Positions 33,723-43,323 of a DNA stretch of 64,000 nt are shown one piece after another. The stretch comes from Pseudomonas sp. MN1F (GTDB lineage Bacteria > Pseudomonadota > Gammaproteobacteria > Pseudomonadales > Pseudomonadaceae). Below the pieces are notes generated by a model. That model made no database searches and was not told the origin of the DNA. It saw nothing but the letters and a program-made list of their open reading frames with translations. Position numbers and translations under genes: made by a program. Location: positions 95,545 to 159,544 of the forward strand of contig NZ_VZII01000003.1 of assembly GCF_009391885.1 (NCBI RefSeq), read 5' to 3'. How positions within the stretch are numbered: position 1 is the stretch's first letter; the number at the start of each line of letters is the position of its first letter.

Positions 33723-34841
33723 TTAGCCCAGGTGGTCCTGAATGGCGCTCAGCACGCGGCGGGCGACATCGGCCGGGGCCACGGTGTTGATGTTCTTCTC
33801 GACGGTAACCTGCACGCTCTCGCCAACTTTGCTCAGGCGTACCTGATAACGCTCGGCACGGGCTTCACGCTCTTCCTTGGACGGTGCGCTGCCGAACATA
33901 CGGCTGAAGAAGCCAGGCTCGTTCTGCTTGTCGTCAGGCTTTTCCGACAGGTTGATGTAGTACAGGCCCAGGCTGCGGTTGATGTCCTCGACACGCCACT
34001 GGCCGCCCTGCTCCAGGGCACGGCCCACGCCGGACCAGGCACGGTCCAGGTCCGAGCCGAGGAACAGCACCGGGTTGCCGCTGCCGTCTTCGCTCAGGCT
34101 GACACGGCTTGGGGCGTCGAAGTCACGTGCAGCCAGCAGCGATACCGAACCGCCTTTCTCGGCGCTGCGGCTCATGCTGGCAAGCATTTCGTCGACCAGC
34201 AGTGCGTCGGCACCGGTGTTGGCCGAGGTGGACGGGAACGCGGTGTCGGCGGTGCTGCCGGCCGGGCGCTCGACGCTGACGATGTACACTTCGGAGGTGT
34301 TGCGCTGCACGCCGGGTTCGATGCGCACACGTACACGCACTTCGCTGTCGCCACTGCTGGCAGTGCTCGACAGACGCTGGCCGAGCGATGCCGACAGCTC
34401 GTCGAAGCGCTGCCAGGTGGTGTTGAACTCACCGGTCTGCGGGCGCTCTTCAGCGATGCGGAAGCCGTTGTCCTCGAAGAACTGGTGCGCCACCGGCCAC
34501 ACTTCGGCCGGTGAATGCTGGGCCAGTACCCAGCGGCTGCTGCCGCTGCGCTGCAAGGTGTAATCGCTGGCTTCGGCGCCAGCGGTCAGCGGTTGCGGGC
34601 GAGGCACTTCGAATTCGCCTGTGGCACTATCGTCGGCGACGTTGCGCGGGATCGGCAGCAACGGGTCAAGGCGCTTGGCCTTGCCGGCGTCCGGCGGCAG
34701 CTGCATCGGCGCAGTCGGGTGCGCCTGCAGGTAATCGCTGCCGCGGTCGCGGAAATAGCCATCCTCGCCCCACAGCCAGCCACACCCACTGGTGCTGGAA
34801 ATAATCAGGGCGAGTGCGGAAAGACCAGCCAGTCGCTTCAT
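33723..34841 (-). CDS. bamC: Outer membrane protein assembly factor BamC
   Basis: Lipoprotein of 372 residues in the BAM complex that folds outer-membrane proteins. The signal peptide ends at Cys20 (SSTSGC), followed by an unstructured segment that in BamC binds BamD, then two helix-grip domains. It lies directly downstream of dapA, as in other gamma-proteobacteria, and upstream of the MBL gene. Confidence 0.92.
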   Translation of the reverse strand: MKRLAGLSALALIISSTSGCGWLWGEDGYFRDRGSDYLQAHPTAPMQLPPDAGKAKRLDPLLPIPRNVADDSATGEFEVPRPQPLTAGAEASDYTLQRSGSSRWVLAQHSPAEVWPVAHQFFEDNGFRIAEERPQTGEFNTTWQRFDELSASLGQRLSSTASSGDSEVRVRVRIEPGVQRNTSEVYIVSVERPAGSTADTAFPSTSANTGADALLVDEMLASMSRSAEKGGSVSLLAARDFDAPSRVSLSEDGSGNPVLFLGSDLDRAWSGVGRALEQGGQWRVEDINRSLGLYYINLSEKPDDKQNEPGFFSRMFGSAPSKEEREARAERYQVRLSKVGESVQVTVEKNINTVAPADVARRVLSAIQDHLG

Positions 34842-34856
34842 GCGGTGTACTTCCTC

Positions 34857-35744
34857 TTAAACCAGTACGCCGGACTGGCGCAAGGCAGTACGGACTTTTT
34901 CGTGGCAACCTTCGCTCAGCCAGGTCAGCGGCAGGCGAATGCCTTTGTGCATCAGGCCCATTTCCACCAGCGCCCACTTCACAGGGATCGGGTTGGCTTC
35001 GCAGAACAGGTCTTTGTGCAGCGGCATGAGTTTTTCGTTGATAGCGCGGGCCTTCTCGGCATTGCCCTCAAGGGCGGCCTCGCACAGGTCGGCCATTTCG
35101 CGCGGGGCGACGTTGGCGGTGACCGAGATGTTGCCCTTGCCGCCCATCAGGATCAGCTCGACGGCGGTCGGGTCATCGCCGGACAGGACGACGAAGTCCT
35201 TGCTGACGCCATCGAGGATGGCCTTGGCACGGACCAGGTCGCCGGTGGCTTCCTTGATGCCGATGATGTTCGGCACGCTCGACAGGCGGATCACGGTCTC
35301 GGCCTGCATGTCGCAGGAAGTGCGACCCGGCACGTTGTAGAGGATCTGCGGAATGTCGACGGCTTCGGCAATGTGCTTGAAGTGCTGGTACAGGCCTTCC
35401 TGGGTTGGCTTGTTGTAGTACGGCACAACCAGCAGGCAGGCGTCGGCGCCAGCATTCTTGGCGTTCTGGGTCAGGTGCACGGCTTCGGTGGTGGAGTTCG
35501 CACCGGTGCCGGCGATCACCGGGATCGGCTTGTTGCTGCGCTTGACGCGCTCGACCACATGCTTGATGACCAGGATGTGTTCTTCGACATCCAGCGTGGC
35601 CGACTCACCGGTGGTGCCGACAGCGACGATCGCGTGGGTGCCGTTTTCCAGGTGGAAGTCTACAAGTTTGTCGAGGCTGACCCAGTCCAGACGCCCTTGT
35701 GCATCCATGGGTGTGACCAACGCCACCATACTGCCCGCAATCAT
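34857..35744 (-). CDS. dapA: 4-hydroxy-tetrahydrodipicolinate synthase
   Basis: First committed enzyme of lysine and diaminopimelate synthesis, condensing pyruvate with aspartate semialdehyde; 295 residues. The Schiff-base lysine is in [10 protein letters not shown], the catalytic tyrosine in [12 protein letters not shown] and the threonine pair in GTTGESATL. The ATG at 35744 sits seven bases after AGGAG. It is followed 15 bp later by bamC. It is a distant paralogue of the hydroxyproline deaminase at 2684. Confidence 0.96.
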   Translation of the reverse strand: MIAGSMVALVTPMDAQGRLDWVSLDKLVDFHLENGTHAIVAVGTTGESATLDVEEHILVIKHVVERVKRSNKPIPVIAGTGANSTTEAVHLTQNAKNAGADACLLVVPYYNKPTQEGLYQHFKHIAEAVDIPQILYNVPGRTSCDMQAETVIRLSSVPNIIGIKEATGDLVRAKAILDGVSKDFVVLSGDDPTAVELILMGGKGNISVTANVAPREMADLCEAALEGNAEKARAINEKLMPLHKDLFCEANPIPVKWALVEMGLMHKGIRLPLTWLSEGCHEKVRTALRQSGVLV

Positions 35745-36004
35745 GTAACTGCTCCTGCCGGAAAAAGAGAGCGGTAATGGTACTGGGGGCATCGGCCTTG
35801 CACAAGCGAAGCAGGCGGGCGGAGCATTCCCCTCGGCGCCTTATTTCGCTACCCTTGATCCTTTGATCGGTGCAGCGCGGCCCGCCGGGCCGTCGACCTT
35901 GCTCCCCGGCCAGCGTCCACGTCCTCGCATGCGAGCCCCGGGCCCTGCCGACAGGAGGCTTTCGCCCGTCCTGCACCGACCGCTCATCGCTTTAGGAATG
36001 CTGC

Positions 36005-36568
36005 ATGTCCACCCCCACCTCCGTCCGCGAACAATTCCTTGTCATCAGCGCCCTGGGCCCCAACCCCATGGAGCTGGCCAACGTCCTCAGCCGCGCCGCC
36101 TTCGAAAACCGCTGCGCGGTGGTCACCTCGCGCCTGAGCCGCCACGGCGAGACCAGCGCCCTGGTACTGCAGGTAGGCGGCAGCTGGGACGCCCTGGCGC
36201 GCCTCGAAGCCATGCTGCCGGGCCTGGGCAAGAAACACGGCCTGACCCTCGACGTGGTGCGCAGCGCCGACCAGGAAGTGCGCCCACAGGCCCTGCCCTA
36301 CGTGGCCTACGTCAGCGCCGCCTATCGCCCGGACATCATCAACGAGCTGTGCCAGTTCTTCCTCGACCACCGCGTCGAGCTCGAAGCCATGACCTGCGAC
36401 ACCTATCTGGCGCCGCAGACCGGCAGCAGCATGCTCAACGCCCAGTTCACCGTGATCCTGCCGGCCGGCACCCAGATCAGCTGGCTGCGCGACCAGTTCC
36501 TGGACTTCGCCGATGCCCTGAACCTCGATGCACTGATCGAGCCGTGGCGTCCTCAGAACCCCATGTAA
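36005..36568 (+). CDS. gcvR: Glycine cleavage system transcriptional repressor (ACT domains)
   Basis: Protein of 187 residues with two ACT domains (about 8-80 and 95-170; ISALGPNPMELANVLSRAAFENRC; VSAAYRPDIINELCQFFLDHRVELEAM). GcvR binds glycine and antagonises the activator GcvA. It is divergent from dapA (260 bp of intergenic DNA holding both promoters) and followed after 11 bp by bcp, as in many gamma-proteobacteria. Confidence 0.9.
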   Translation: MSTPTSVREQFLVISALGPNPMELANVLSRAAFENRCAVVTSRLSRHGETSALVLQVGGSWDALARLEAMLPGLGKKHGLTLDVVRSADQEVRPQALPYVAYVSAAYRPDIINELCQFFLDHRVELEAMTCDTYLAPQTGSSMLNAQFTVILPAGTQISWLRDQFLDFADALNLDALIEPWRPQNPM

Positions 36569-36579
36569 GGAAACCGACC

Positions 36580-37053
36580 ATGGCAGTAGCACTCGACCAA
36601 CCCGTCGCCGACTTCCAGGCCCAGGCCACCAGCGGCCAGACCGTCAGCCTGGCCGAGCTCAAGGGCCAGCAGGTGGTGGTGTACTTCTACCCCAAGGACA
36701 GCACCCCGGGCTGCACCACCGAAGGCCAGGGTTTCCGCGACCAGCACGATGCCTTTGCCGCCGCCAACACCGTGGTGTTCGGTGTGTCGCGCGATGGCAT
36801 CAAGTCGCATGAGAACTTCAAGGCCAAGCAAGCTTTCCCGTTCGAGCTGATCAGCGACAAGGACGAGGCCCTGTGCCAGCTGTTCGACGTGATCAAGCTG
36901 AAGAAGCTGTATGGCAAGGAATACATGGGCGTCGACCGCAGCACCTTCCTGATCGACAAGGACGGTGTGCTGCGCCAGGAATGGCGTGGGGTGAAGGTGC
37001 CCGGGCATGTGGATGCCGTGCTGGCAGCTGCCCAGGCCCTGAACAAGGCCTGA
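36580..37053 (+). CDS. bcp: Peroxiredoxin (Bcp/PrxQ family)
   Basis: Thiol peroxidase of 157 residues reducing hydrogen peroxide and organic hydroperoxides. The peroxidatic cysteine is in the DSTPGCTTEG motif. The second cysteine that enterobacterial Bcp has five residues later is glycine here (GCTTEGQGF), so it is a one-Cys or atypical form; another cysteine occurs in EALCQLFD. The ATG at 36580 follows AAGGAAACC. It forms an operon with gcvR. Confidence 0.93.
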   Translation: MAVALDQPVADFQAQATSGQTVSLAELKGQQVVVYFYPKDSTPGCTTEGQGFRDQHDAFAAANTVVFGVSRDGIKSHENFKAKQAFPFELISDKDEALCQLFDVIKLKKLYGKEYMGVDRSTFLIDKDGVLRQEWRGVKVPGHVDAVLAAAQALNKA

Positions 37054-37061
37054 GATTGATG

Positions 37062-37080
37062 GGGGCCGCTTGGCGGCCCC
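37062..37080. terminator. Hairpin between convergent bcp and permease genes
   Basis: GGGGCCGC-TTG-GCGGCCCC, 9 bp after the bcp stop and just before the end of the convergent permease gene. No long T-run. Confidence 0.6.
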
Positions 37081-37088
37081 AATTGCAT

Positions 37089-38159
37089 TCACAGCATCGG
37101 TGAAACGCTCGGCTCCTGCCGCGGCCAGGCATCCAGCACGGCCTTGATCAAGGTCGCCAGCGGGATTGCAAAGAAGATCCCCCAGAACCCCCACAACCCG
37201 CCAAACAGCAGCACCGCGCAGATGATCGCCACCGGGTGCAAACTCACCGCCTCGGAGAACAGCAGCGGCACCAGCACGTTGCCATCCAGGCCCTGGATGA
37301 TCGCATACACCGTCATCAGGTAGATGAACTGGTCGCCCCAGCCCCACTGGAACAGCGCGATCAACGTCACCGGCACGGTCACCACCACCGCGCCCACATA
37401 CGGCACCACCACCGACAACCCTACCAGCAGCGCCAGCAGCGCGGCGTAATTGAGCCCCAGGCTGATGAAGGCGATGTAGGTGGCAATCCCGCAGATCAGG
37501 ATTTCGATGCCCTTGCCGCGAATGTAGTTGGCGATCTGCCGGTTCATCTCGCTACCCACCCGGTTCAGCAAGGTGCGCTGCCGCGGCAGGTAACCACTGA
37601 CCCAGCGCCCGATCAGCTCGCGGTCCTTGAGGAAAAAGAACACCAGGATCGGCACCAGCACCAGGTAGATCATCGCGTTGACCAGCAGCGGCAGGCTCGA
37701 CAGCGAGAAGGTCAGCGCCCATTGGCCGAACTTGCCGATTTCACCGCGCACCGACTCGATCGCACGCAACACCTGCTCGTCCGACACCAGGTGCGGATAG
37801 CGCTCAGGCAGCAGCAACAACAGCGACTGCCACTTGCCAAGCATCCCCGGCAATTCGTTGAACAAGGTGATCAGCTGATGCCAGAGCAGCGGCACCAGCA
37901 CCAGCATGAACACCGCCAGCGCCCCCATGAACAGGGCGAACACCAGCATCACCGCGAACCGGGTCGGCACGCGTATGCGCTCCAGGGCGTTGACCAGGCC
38001 CTGCATCAGGAACGCCAGGACCATGCCCGCCAGCACCGGCGCGAGCATGCCTCCGAGGGTGAGTACCGCGGTAAAGGCGAGGAACAGCAGGACCGCCAGC
38101 ACCACCGCTTCCTCATCGGAGAAGTAGCGCTCTATCCAGTCGCGAAGCACTTTGAACAT
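37089..38159 (-). CDS. AI-2E family transporter (PerM-type permease)
   Basis: Inner-membrane protein of 356 residues with about eight hydrophobic segments, of the PerM/AI-2E (TqsA) family. Typical segments are VLAGMVLAFLMQGLVNAL, the LVPILVFFFLKDRELI region and the C-terminal GGLWGFWGIFFAIPLATLIKAVL. The start at 38159 (MFKVLRDWIERYFSDEEA) is supported by AAGGAT. The substrate in Pseudomonas is unknown. The tusA-like gene precedes it by 20 bp on the same strand. Confidence 0.87.
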   Translation of the reverse strand: MFKVLRDWIERYFSDEEAVVLAVLLFLAFTAVLTLGGMLAPVLAGMVLAFLMQGLVNALERIRVPTRFAVMLVFALFMGALAVFMLVLVPLLWHQLITLFNELPGMLGKWQSLLLLLPERYPHLVSDEQVLRAIESVRGEIGKFGQWALTFSLSSLPLLVNAMIYLVLVPILVFFFLKDRELIGRWVSGYLPRQRTLLNRVGSEMNRQIANYIRGKGIEILICGIATYIAFISLGLNYAALLALLVGLSVVVPYVGAVVVTVPVTLIALFQWGWGDQFIYLMTVYAIIQGLDGNVLVPLLFSEAVSLHPVAIICAVLLFGGLWGFWGIFFAIPLATLIKAVLDAWPRQEPSVSPML

Positions 38160-38178
38160 TGACGATCCTTGGGTTGGC

Positions 38179-38418
38179 TCAGGCCTTGCGGAGCCAGTAG
38201 GTGTAGGTACCGGCCTCGGCCGTTTCTTGCAGCAGGGTATGACCGGCAAGCTGGGCGAAAGTGCGGAAGTCGCGCTGGGAACCTGCATCGGTAGCGATGA
38301 TTTTCAGTACCGCCCCGCTGGCCAGGCGGTTGAGCTCCATCTTCGCCTTGAGCAGCGGCAGTGGGCAGTTCAGCCCGCTGGCGTCGAGTTCGGCGTCGCA
38401 GGTCAGGGTGTCACTCAT
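38179..38418 (-). CDS. TusA-family sulfurtransferase (SirA-like)
   Basis: Protein of 79 residues with the family motif LDASGLNCPLPLLKAKMEL, whose cysteine carries persulfide sulfur. TusA-type proteins pass sulfur for tRNA thiolation or cofactor synthesis. It is a second, non-canonical family member by context and may differ in role from TusA proper. The ATG at 38418 matches the conserved start. Confidence 0.88.
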   Translation of the reverse strand: MSDTLTCDAELDASGLNCPLPLLKAKMELNRLASGAVLKIIATDAGSQRDFRTFAQLAGHTLLQETAEAGTYTYWLRKA

Positions 38419-38535
38419 CGGGCGCGTCTCCAGGGCAGGGCGGGTAATATCGGGAAAAGCTCGGTAGCATACCGCCACTGGTCGGCTCTGCGCGACCCGG
38501 CTACAGTAAGGCTTTTCTTCGACGCGAGCTTCTGC

Positions 38536-39972
38536 ATGAATCTACTGCGCCCTACCCTGCTGGCGCTGGCCTGCATGATGGCCCTTCCCGGCCACGCCGA
38601 CGACCTGCCGTCACTGGGCGACGCCAGTTCCGCGATCGTTTCACCCAAGCAGGAGCACGACCTCGGCCGCGCGTGGCTGAGCCTGCTGCGCGGCCAGGTC
38701 AACCAACTCAACGACCCGCAGCTCAAGGATTACGTCGAAACCACCGTCTACCGCCTGGCTGAAACCAGCCAGCTGCAGGACCGGCGCCTGGAGTTCATCC
38801 TCATCGACAGCCGCGAGCTGAACGCCTTTGCCGCACCTGGCGGCATCGTCGGCGTCAATGGCGGCCTGTTCCTCAATGCCCAGACCGAAGGCGAGTACGC
38901 CTCGGTACTGGCGCACGAACTGGCGCACTTGTCGCAACGCCATTTCGCCCGCGGCGTCGAGGCCCAGCAGCGCATGCAGTTGCCGATGATGGCCGCGCTG
39001 CTGGCCGGCATCGTGCTGGCGGCAGGCGGCGCAGGTGATGCCGGCATCGGCATGATCGCCGGCACCCAGGCTGCGGCGATCCAGGAACAACGGCGCTTTT
39101 CGCGACAGAACGAACAGGAGGCCGACCGCGTTGGCATCCAGAACCTGGAAAGGGCCGGTTACGACCCGCGCAACATGCCGACCATGTTCGAACGTCTGGC
39201 GCGCCAATACCGCTTCGATGCCAAGCCGCCAGAATTCCTGCTGACTCACCCGGTCACCGAGTCGCGTATCGCCGACACCCGCAACCGCGCCGAACAGGCG
39301 CCCAAGGGTGGCGTCGAAGACAGCCAGCGCTACCAGCTGATTCGCGCCCGCGTGGCACTCACTTACGAGGGCACCCCAGGCCTGGCAGCCAAGCGCTTCC
39401 GCGCCCAGCTCGACGAAGACCCGAAACTGGACGCTGCGCGCTATGGCCTGGGCCTGGCGCAGATCAAGGGTGGCCAGCTCAATGAAGCGCGGGAAACCCT
39501 CAAGCCGCTGCTGGCCAAGGCACCTAACGACATTACCTACAACCTGGCGCAGATCGACCTGGACATCACCAACAACCGCCTGGCCGACGCGCAGCAGCGT
39601 GCCGAGCGCATGCAGGGGCTGTACCCGGGCAACTATCCGCTCAAACAGGTGCGTGCTGACTTGCTGGTCAAGCAGAACAAGCCGGCCGAGGCCGAGAAGG
39701 TGCTGAACGACCTGCTCAAGAGCCGGCCGGATGACCCGGATGTGTGGTACGACATGGCGGAAGTGCGCGGCTTGTCGGGCAACACCATCGGCCTGCACCG
39801 TGCGCGCGCCGAATACTTCACGCTGGTCGGGGATTTCGACCAGGCGGTACAGCAGCTGGACTACGCCAAGCGCCGCGCAGGCAGCAACTTCCCGCTGGCT
39901 TCGCAGATCGACCAGCGCCAGCGCGAGATCATGGAGCAGAAGCGCATGGTTCAGGAGATGATGGGCCGCTAA
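38536..39972 (+). CDS. bepA: Periplasmic M48 metalloprotease with TPR domain (BepA/YfgC)
   Basis: Zinc protease and chaperone of 478 residues that assists or degrades outer-membrane proteins such as LptD. Signal peptide MNLLRPTLLALACMMALPGHA, HELAH zinc motif at 127-131, third ligand in the NEQEADRVG motif, and C-terminal tetratricopeptide repeats from about 280. The ATG at 38536 is chosen because the signal peptide starts there. Divergent from the tusA-like gene. Confidence 0.92.
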   Translation: MNLLRPTLLALACMMALPGHADDLPSLGDASSAIVSPKQEHDLGRAWLSLLRGQVNQLNDPQLKDYVETTVYRLAETSQLQDRRLEFILIDSRELNAFAAPGGIVGVNGGLFLNAQTEGEYASVLAHELAHLSQRHFARGVEAQQRMQLPMMAALLAGIVLAAGGAGDAGIGMIAGTQAAAIQEQRRFSRQNEQEADRVGIQNLERAGYDPRNMPTMFERLARQYRFDAKPPEFLLTHPVTESRIADTRNRAEQAPKGGVEDSQRYQLIRARVALTYEGTPGLAAKRFRAQLDEDPKLDAARYGLGLAQIKGGQLNEARETLKPLLAKAPNDITYNLAQIDLDITNNRLADAQQRAERMQGLYPGNYPLKQVRADLLVKQNKPAEAEKVLNDLLKSRPDDPDVWYDMAEVRGLSGNTIGLHRARAEYFTLVGDFDQAVQQLDYAKRRAGSNFPLASQIDQRQREIMEQKRMVQEMMGR

Positions 39973-39978
39973 GACTTT

Positions 39979-39997
39979 GGGGCCGCTTTGCGGCCCC
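39979..39997. terminator. Hairpin between convergent bepA and nadA
   Basis: GGGGCCGC-TTT-GCGGCCCC starting 6 bp after the bepA stop and ending 8 bp before the nadA end. No T-run, so possibly a weak bidirectional terminator. Confidence 0.6.
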
Positions 39998-40004
39998 CGC
40001 TATC

Positions 40005-41063
40005 TCAGGCGTTACCAGAAAGCTTCAGGCGAGCCGCCTGGGTAAAGTCGAGCATCCGGTTCAATGGCTTGATCGCCTTCGGCACCAGTGCCGGGTCGAC
40101 GAAGATTTCATCGCCCCCGTTACGCAGGCAATGCAGCACCCGCTCCAGGGTATTCATCGCCATCCACGGGCAGTGCGCGCAGCTGCGGCACGCCGCGCCG
40201 TTACCGGCAGTCGGCGCTTCAACGAATTCCTTGTCCGGGCACAGCTGCTGCATCTTGTAGAAGATGCCGCGGTCGGTGGCGACGATGAAGGTCTTGTTCG
40301 GCAGGGTCTGCGCCGCCTTGATCAGCTGGCTGGTGGAACCCACCGCGTCAGCCAGCTCGATCACCGCTTCCGGCGACTCCGGGTGCACCAGGATGGCGGC
40401 ATCCGGGTACAGCGCCTTCATGTCGGCCAGCTGGCGTGACTTGAACTCTTCGTGAACGATGCAGGCACCGTCCCACAGCAGCATGTCGGCACCGGTCTGC
40501 TTCTGGATGTACCGGCCCAGATGCTGGTCCGGGCCCCAGATGATGGTCTCACCGTTGTCCATCAGGCTTTCGACAATCTCCAGCGCGCAGCTAGAGGTCA
40601 CCACCCAGTCAGCCCGCGCCTTCACCGCAGCGGAGGTGTTGGCATACACCACCACGGTACGCTCAGGGTGCTGGTCGCAGAAGGCCGAGAACTCTTCGAC
40701 CGGGCAGCCCAGGTCGAGCGAGCAGGTGGCCTCCAGGGTCGGCATCAGCACGCGTTTTTCCGGGGTGAGGATCTTGGCGGTTTCGCCCATGAAGCGCACG
40801 CCGGCGACAATCACCGTCTCGGCCGGGTGGTTCTTGCCGAAGCGGGCCATTTCCAGCGAGTCGGACACGCAGCCGCCGGTCTCTTCGGCCAGCGCCTGGA
40901 TAACCGGGTCGCAGTAATAGTGGGCTACCAGCACGGCATTCTGCGCTTTCAGCTCGGCAGCGATGGCCGCACGGTATTCGGCCTCCTGCTCGGCGGTCAG
41001 CGGGTTGGGCTGCTTGGCGTCAAGGTGGGCCTGAACCAACAGGCGTTCGGAAATCTGGGTCAT
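40005..41063 (-). CDS. nadA: Quinolinate synthase A
   Basis: [4Fe-4S] enzyme of 352 residues that condenses iminoaspartate with dihydroxyacetone phosphate in NAD synthesis. Conserved cysteines for the cluster are visible ([12 protein letters not shown] region, [12 protein letters not shown] and [12 protein letters not shown]), along with [18 protein letters not shown]. Length and start are standard. Monocistronic. Confidence 0.96.
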   Translation of the reverse strand: MTQISERLLVQAHLDAKQPNPLTAEQEAEYRAAIAAELKAQNAVLVAHYYCDPVIQALAEETGGCVSDSLEMARFGKNHPAETVIVAGVRFMGETAKILTPEKRVLMPTLEATCSLDLGCPVEEFSAFCDQHPERTVVVYANTSAAVKARADWVVTSSCALEIVESLMDNGETIIWGPDQHLGRYIQKQTGADMLLWDGACIVHEEFKSRQLADMKALYPDAAILVHPESPEAVIELADAVGSTSQLIKAAQTLPNKTFIVATDRGIFYKMQQLCPDKEFVEAPTAGNGAACRSCAHCPWMAMNTLERVLHCLRNGGDEIFVDPALVPKAIKPLNRMLDFTQAARLKLSGNA

Positions 41064-41247
41064 GATCGCTGGACCTGCAGGCGCGCGTGCGCGTCAAATC
41101 GAGTGTATCACCCGGCCCTGGCAGATCGGCTAAGGGCGCCGGACGGCAGGTGCGCCGTCTCGGCCCTCTGCGGGCGCGGATTATTATCGGACGCCGAAGG
41201 CTACAGACAATCAAGGGAATTCTAAAGTGGTTTTTGTGGCGCCAGTA

Positions 41248-41281
41248 CCTGCCTCTTCGCGGCTAAAGCCGCTACACAGGG
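41248..41281. repeat. REP element, P. putida type
   Basis: GCCTCTTCGCGG-CTAAA-GCCGC-TACACAGG follows the P. putida REP consensus (GCCTCTTCGCGG, short loop, CCGCTCCTACAGG), with the stem pair changed to GCGGC/GCCGC. It is in the 270-bp space between nadA and the DUF945 gene, which holds nothing else recognisable. Confidence 0.78.
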
Positions 41282-41336
41282 TCAGCACTGCAGCTGAGGG
41301 CAGTGCCTTACCTGTGAACCTGGTACAGACTGAATG

Positions 41337-42845
41337 TCAGCCTTGCGGCTGCATGGCGGCAAAATGCGCCGCCAGCAGCATGGCGAACGCTTCGACGGTC
41401 ATCTTCTTGCCGTTGAAGTCGACCATGCCATCGGCATAGTGAAGGCTCGACACCACATCATTGCCCTGCACGGTAGCCATACCACTCTGCAGCGCCATCA
41501 TGCCGACCATCTCCCCGGCCTGGCCAGACTGCATGGCAATCGCCTGGGCATCGGTCTGCCCTTCCAGAAGCGCCTGCAAGGTCGCCAGGTCGCCGATCAT
41601 CGGCTTGGACAACGTCAGTTTGCTCTTCACCTCGGTGATCAGTTGCTTGCTCAGCTGGTCAGGCGGCAGGTCGAACGAGGTCGGGTTGGAAAAGTCCATC
41701 GACAGGTCGAAGCGGCTCTCGCCATTGGCGGTGCGGAATGCCAGGTTCTCGATCGCCAGCCTGGGCTTGGAGGCCAGCAACTGTTGCAGGTCACCGTGGA
41801 ACCGGGCCTTTTCCGCCTCATCCATCTGGATTTCCGGCACCGGCTGGCCGGCAGCCTGAGCCGCTTCGAACTCCGGCAGGTGGGCCTGGTACCACTTCGA
41901 CAACGACTGCAAGGCCGGAGCATTGAGCGACTTGATGCTCACCCCCATCTGCGCATTGCCGACCGCACGGCCATCCCAGGTGATATCCGCCACCCGATAA
42001 TCCACGCGCCCCGCCACGGTGTCCGGACCGTCCAGGGTCTGCAGGACATTCTGTTCCAGCCCCTTGAGCACCAGGACCTGCTGCTTGTCACCCAAGGTCG
42101 CCTTGGCCTCTGCCAACAGCATGTCGACATTGCCGACGTACACGGCATCATGCTTGCTGGCCGCGAGATTGCCGCCGACCTTCAGGCCAGAGAGTTCGAG
42201 GGTGGCCGGCGCGTGGTCCTCGCCAACCAGCGTCATCTCGAAGCGGTCCGCGCTGCCATGGAACTTCGACGCCTTGCCTTCCTGATCACCGCTGACCTCC
42301 AGCGACATGCCCGAGAAGTCCAGGCTGCTGCCATTGGCCTCGGTGCGCTTGAGTGGCGCCACGGTGATGATGCTGTCGACGTTGCCCGAGAAGCCCAGGC
42401 TGGTATGCGCGCGGACCGGCGACTGCTCGCCTGCCGCAGCGAACCACGGCGCTGTCAGGTCATCCTTCTGCAAGCTGCTGTTGCTGGCGGCCAGCACCGG
42501 CATCAGTTGCAGCGCCTTGACCCGCGACCAAGGGAATGGGCCGTGTTCGATCTGGTCGGTCATGCCCAGGTCGAAACTCAGCACTTCGCCATGGCCGAGG
42601 TTGATGTCCTTGGCCTTGAGCCGGTACTGCGCAGTGCTGCTGAACAGATGCTGATCGAGGGACACCAGCTCGACAGTCATGCTGCCGCCATAGTTGACCA
42701 GCGCCTGCTTGAGCTGTTGGTTGCTGCGGCTGACCGCGTTTTCCAGCTCCCCAGGCAGTTGCTTGCCGGTGTACCAGGCGCCAGCGGTGGTCACGACGGC
42801 GATGGCGATGGCCAGGCCGGAAAGGATACCTACTGATTTCTTCAT
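41337..42845 (-). CDS. DUF945 (YdgA-like) protein
   Basis: Protein of 502 residues with one N-terminal membrane anchor or uncleaved signal (VGILSGLAIAIAVVTTAGAWYTGKQL) and a long beta-rich periplasmic part, matching the YdgA/DUF945 family in length and in the opening (KQLPGELENAVSRSNQQL). The molecular role is not established; periplasmic-side location is likely. Monocistronic. Confidence 0.82.
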   Translation of the reverse strand: MKKSVGILSGLAIAIAVVTTAGAWYTGKQLPGELENAVSRSNQQLKQALVNYGGSMTVELVSLDQHLFSSTAQYRLKAKDINLGHGEVLSFDLGMTDQIEHGPFPWSRVKALQLMPVLAASNSSLQKDDLTAPWFAAAGEQSPVRAHTSLGFSGNVDSIITVAPLKRTEANGSSLDFSGMSLEVSGDQEGKASKFHGSADRFEMTLVGEDHAPATLELSGLKVGGNLAASKHDAVYVGNVDMLLAEAKATLGDKQQVLVLKGLEQNVLQTLDGPDTVAGRVDYRVADITWDGRAVGNAQMGVSIKSLNAPALQSLSKWYQAHLPEFEAAQAAGQPVPEIQMDEAEKARFHGDLQQLLASKPRLAIENLAFRTANGESRFDLSMDFSNPTSFDLPPDQLSKQLITEVKSKLTLSKPMIGDLATLQALLEGQTDAQAIAMQSGQAGEMVGMMALQSGMATVQGNDVVSSLHYADGMVDFNGKKMTVEAFAMLLAAHFAAMQPQG

Positions 42846-43296
42846 GAATAGAACCGATCGATGTCCATATGGGCGGGTTCGCAGCCAATCGGCCGCAAGG
42901 GGTGCAAAAGGATATCACCGCCGCGACAGCCAGGTGACTACGCCAAGGCAGAAAGGGTGGATTTGGGAAATGTCCGACAATCGTTAATTTTTACGAACAT
43001 CCAAGTCGATCGAAACCGCAAAAAAACGCGCAAAAACCGAACATTCAGGCCGTTTACTCGATAAATATTTCAAATTCGCAACATCTTGTCATGTTTAACT
43101 TGACGCCTCCCTACCAATCGTTTTTTATTTTCACCACCTCGCCCAGCGCCCGATCCACGAAGAAGAAAAAGTCGCGCCGTCATGATGCTCGGATGCCCCT
43201 GCCCGCACGCTTCAACCTCCTCGCCAAGGCACTGCCAGCCTGACGCCGGCGCCTAGCACGCGCCTATCTCTGCTCCAAACAAAAAAGGTGAACAAC
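42846..43296. other. Divergent intergenic region, AT-rich
   Basis: About 450 bp between the DUF945 gene and puuP with no supported long gene. AT-rich stretches at 42980-43140 are suitable promoters for both genes. No operator could be assigned. Confidence 0.5.
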
Positions 43297-43323
43297 ATGG
43301 AGCCACACCAGCATGCAGCATGA
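43297..43323 (+). other. Eight-codon upstream open frame overlapping the puuP start
   Basis: ATG at 43297, seven bases after AAGGTG, encodes MEPHQHAA and stops at 43323, inside the first codons of puuP (ATG 43313). The best ribosome site therefore points to this frame, not to puuP itself, which suggests translational coupling or control. Confidence 0.4.

Noticed and set aside
37236..38162. 308-codon plus-strand frame opposite the AI-2E transporter
   Set aside because: His/Gln/Arg-rich antisense product of a membrane protein gene; no start signal.
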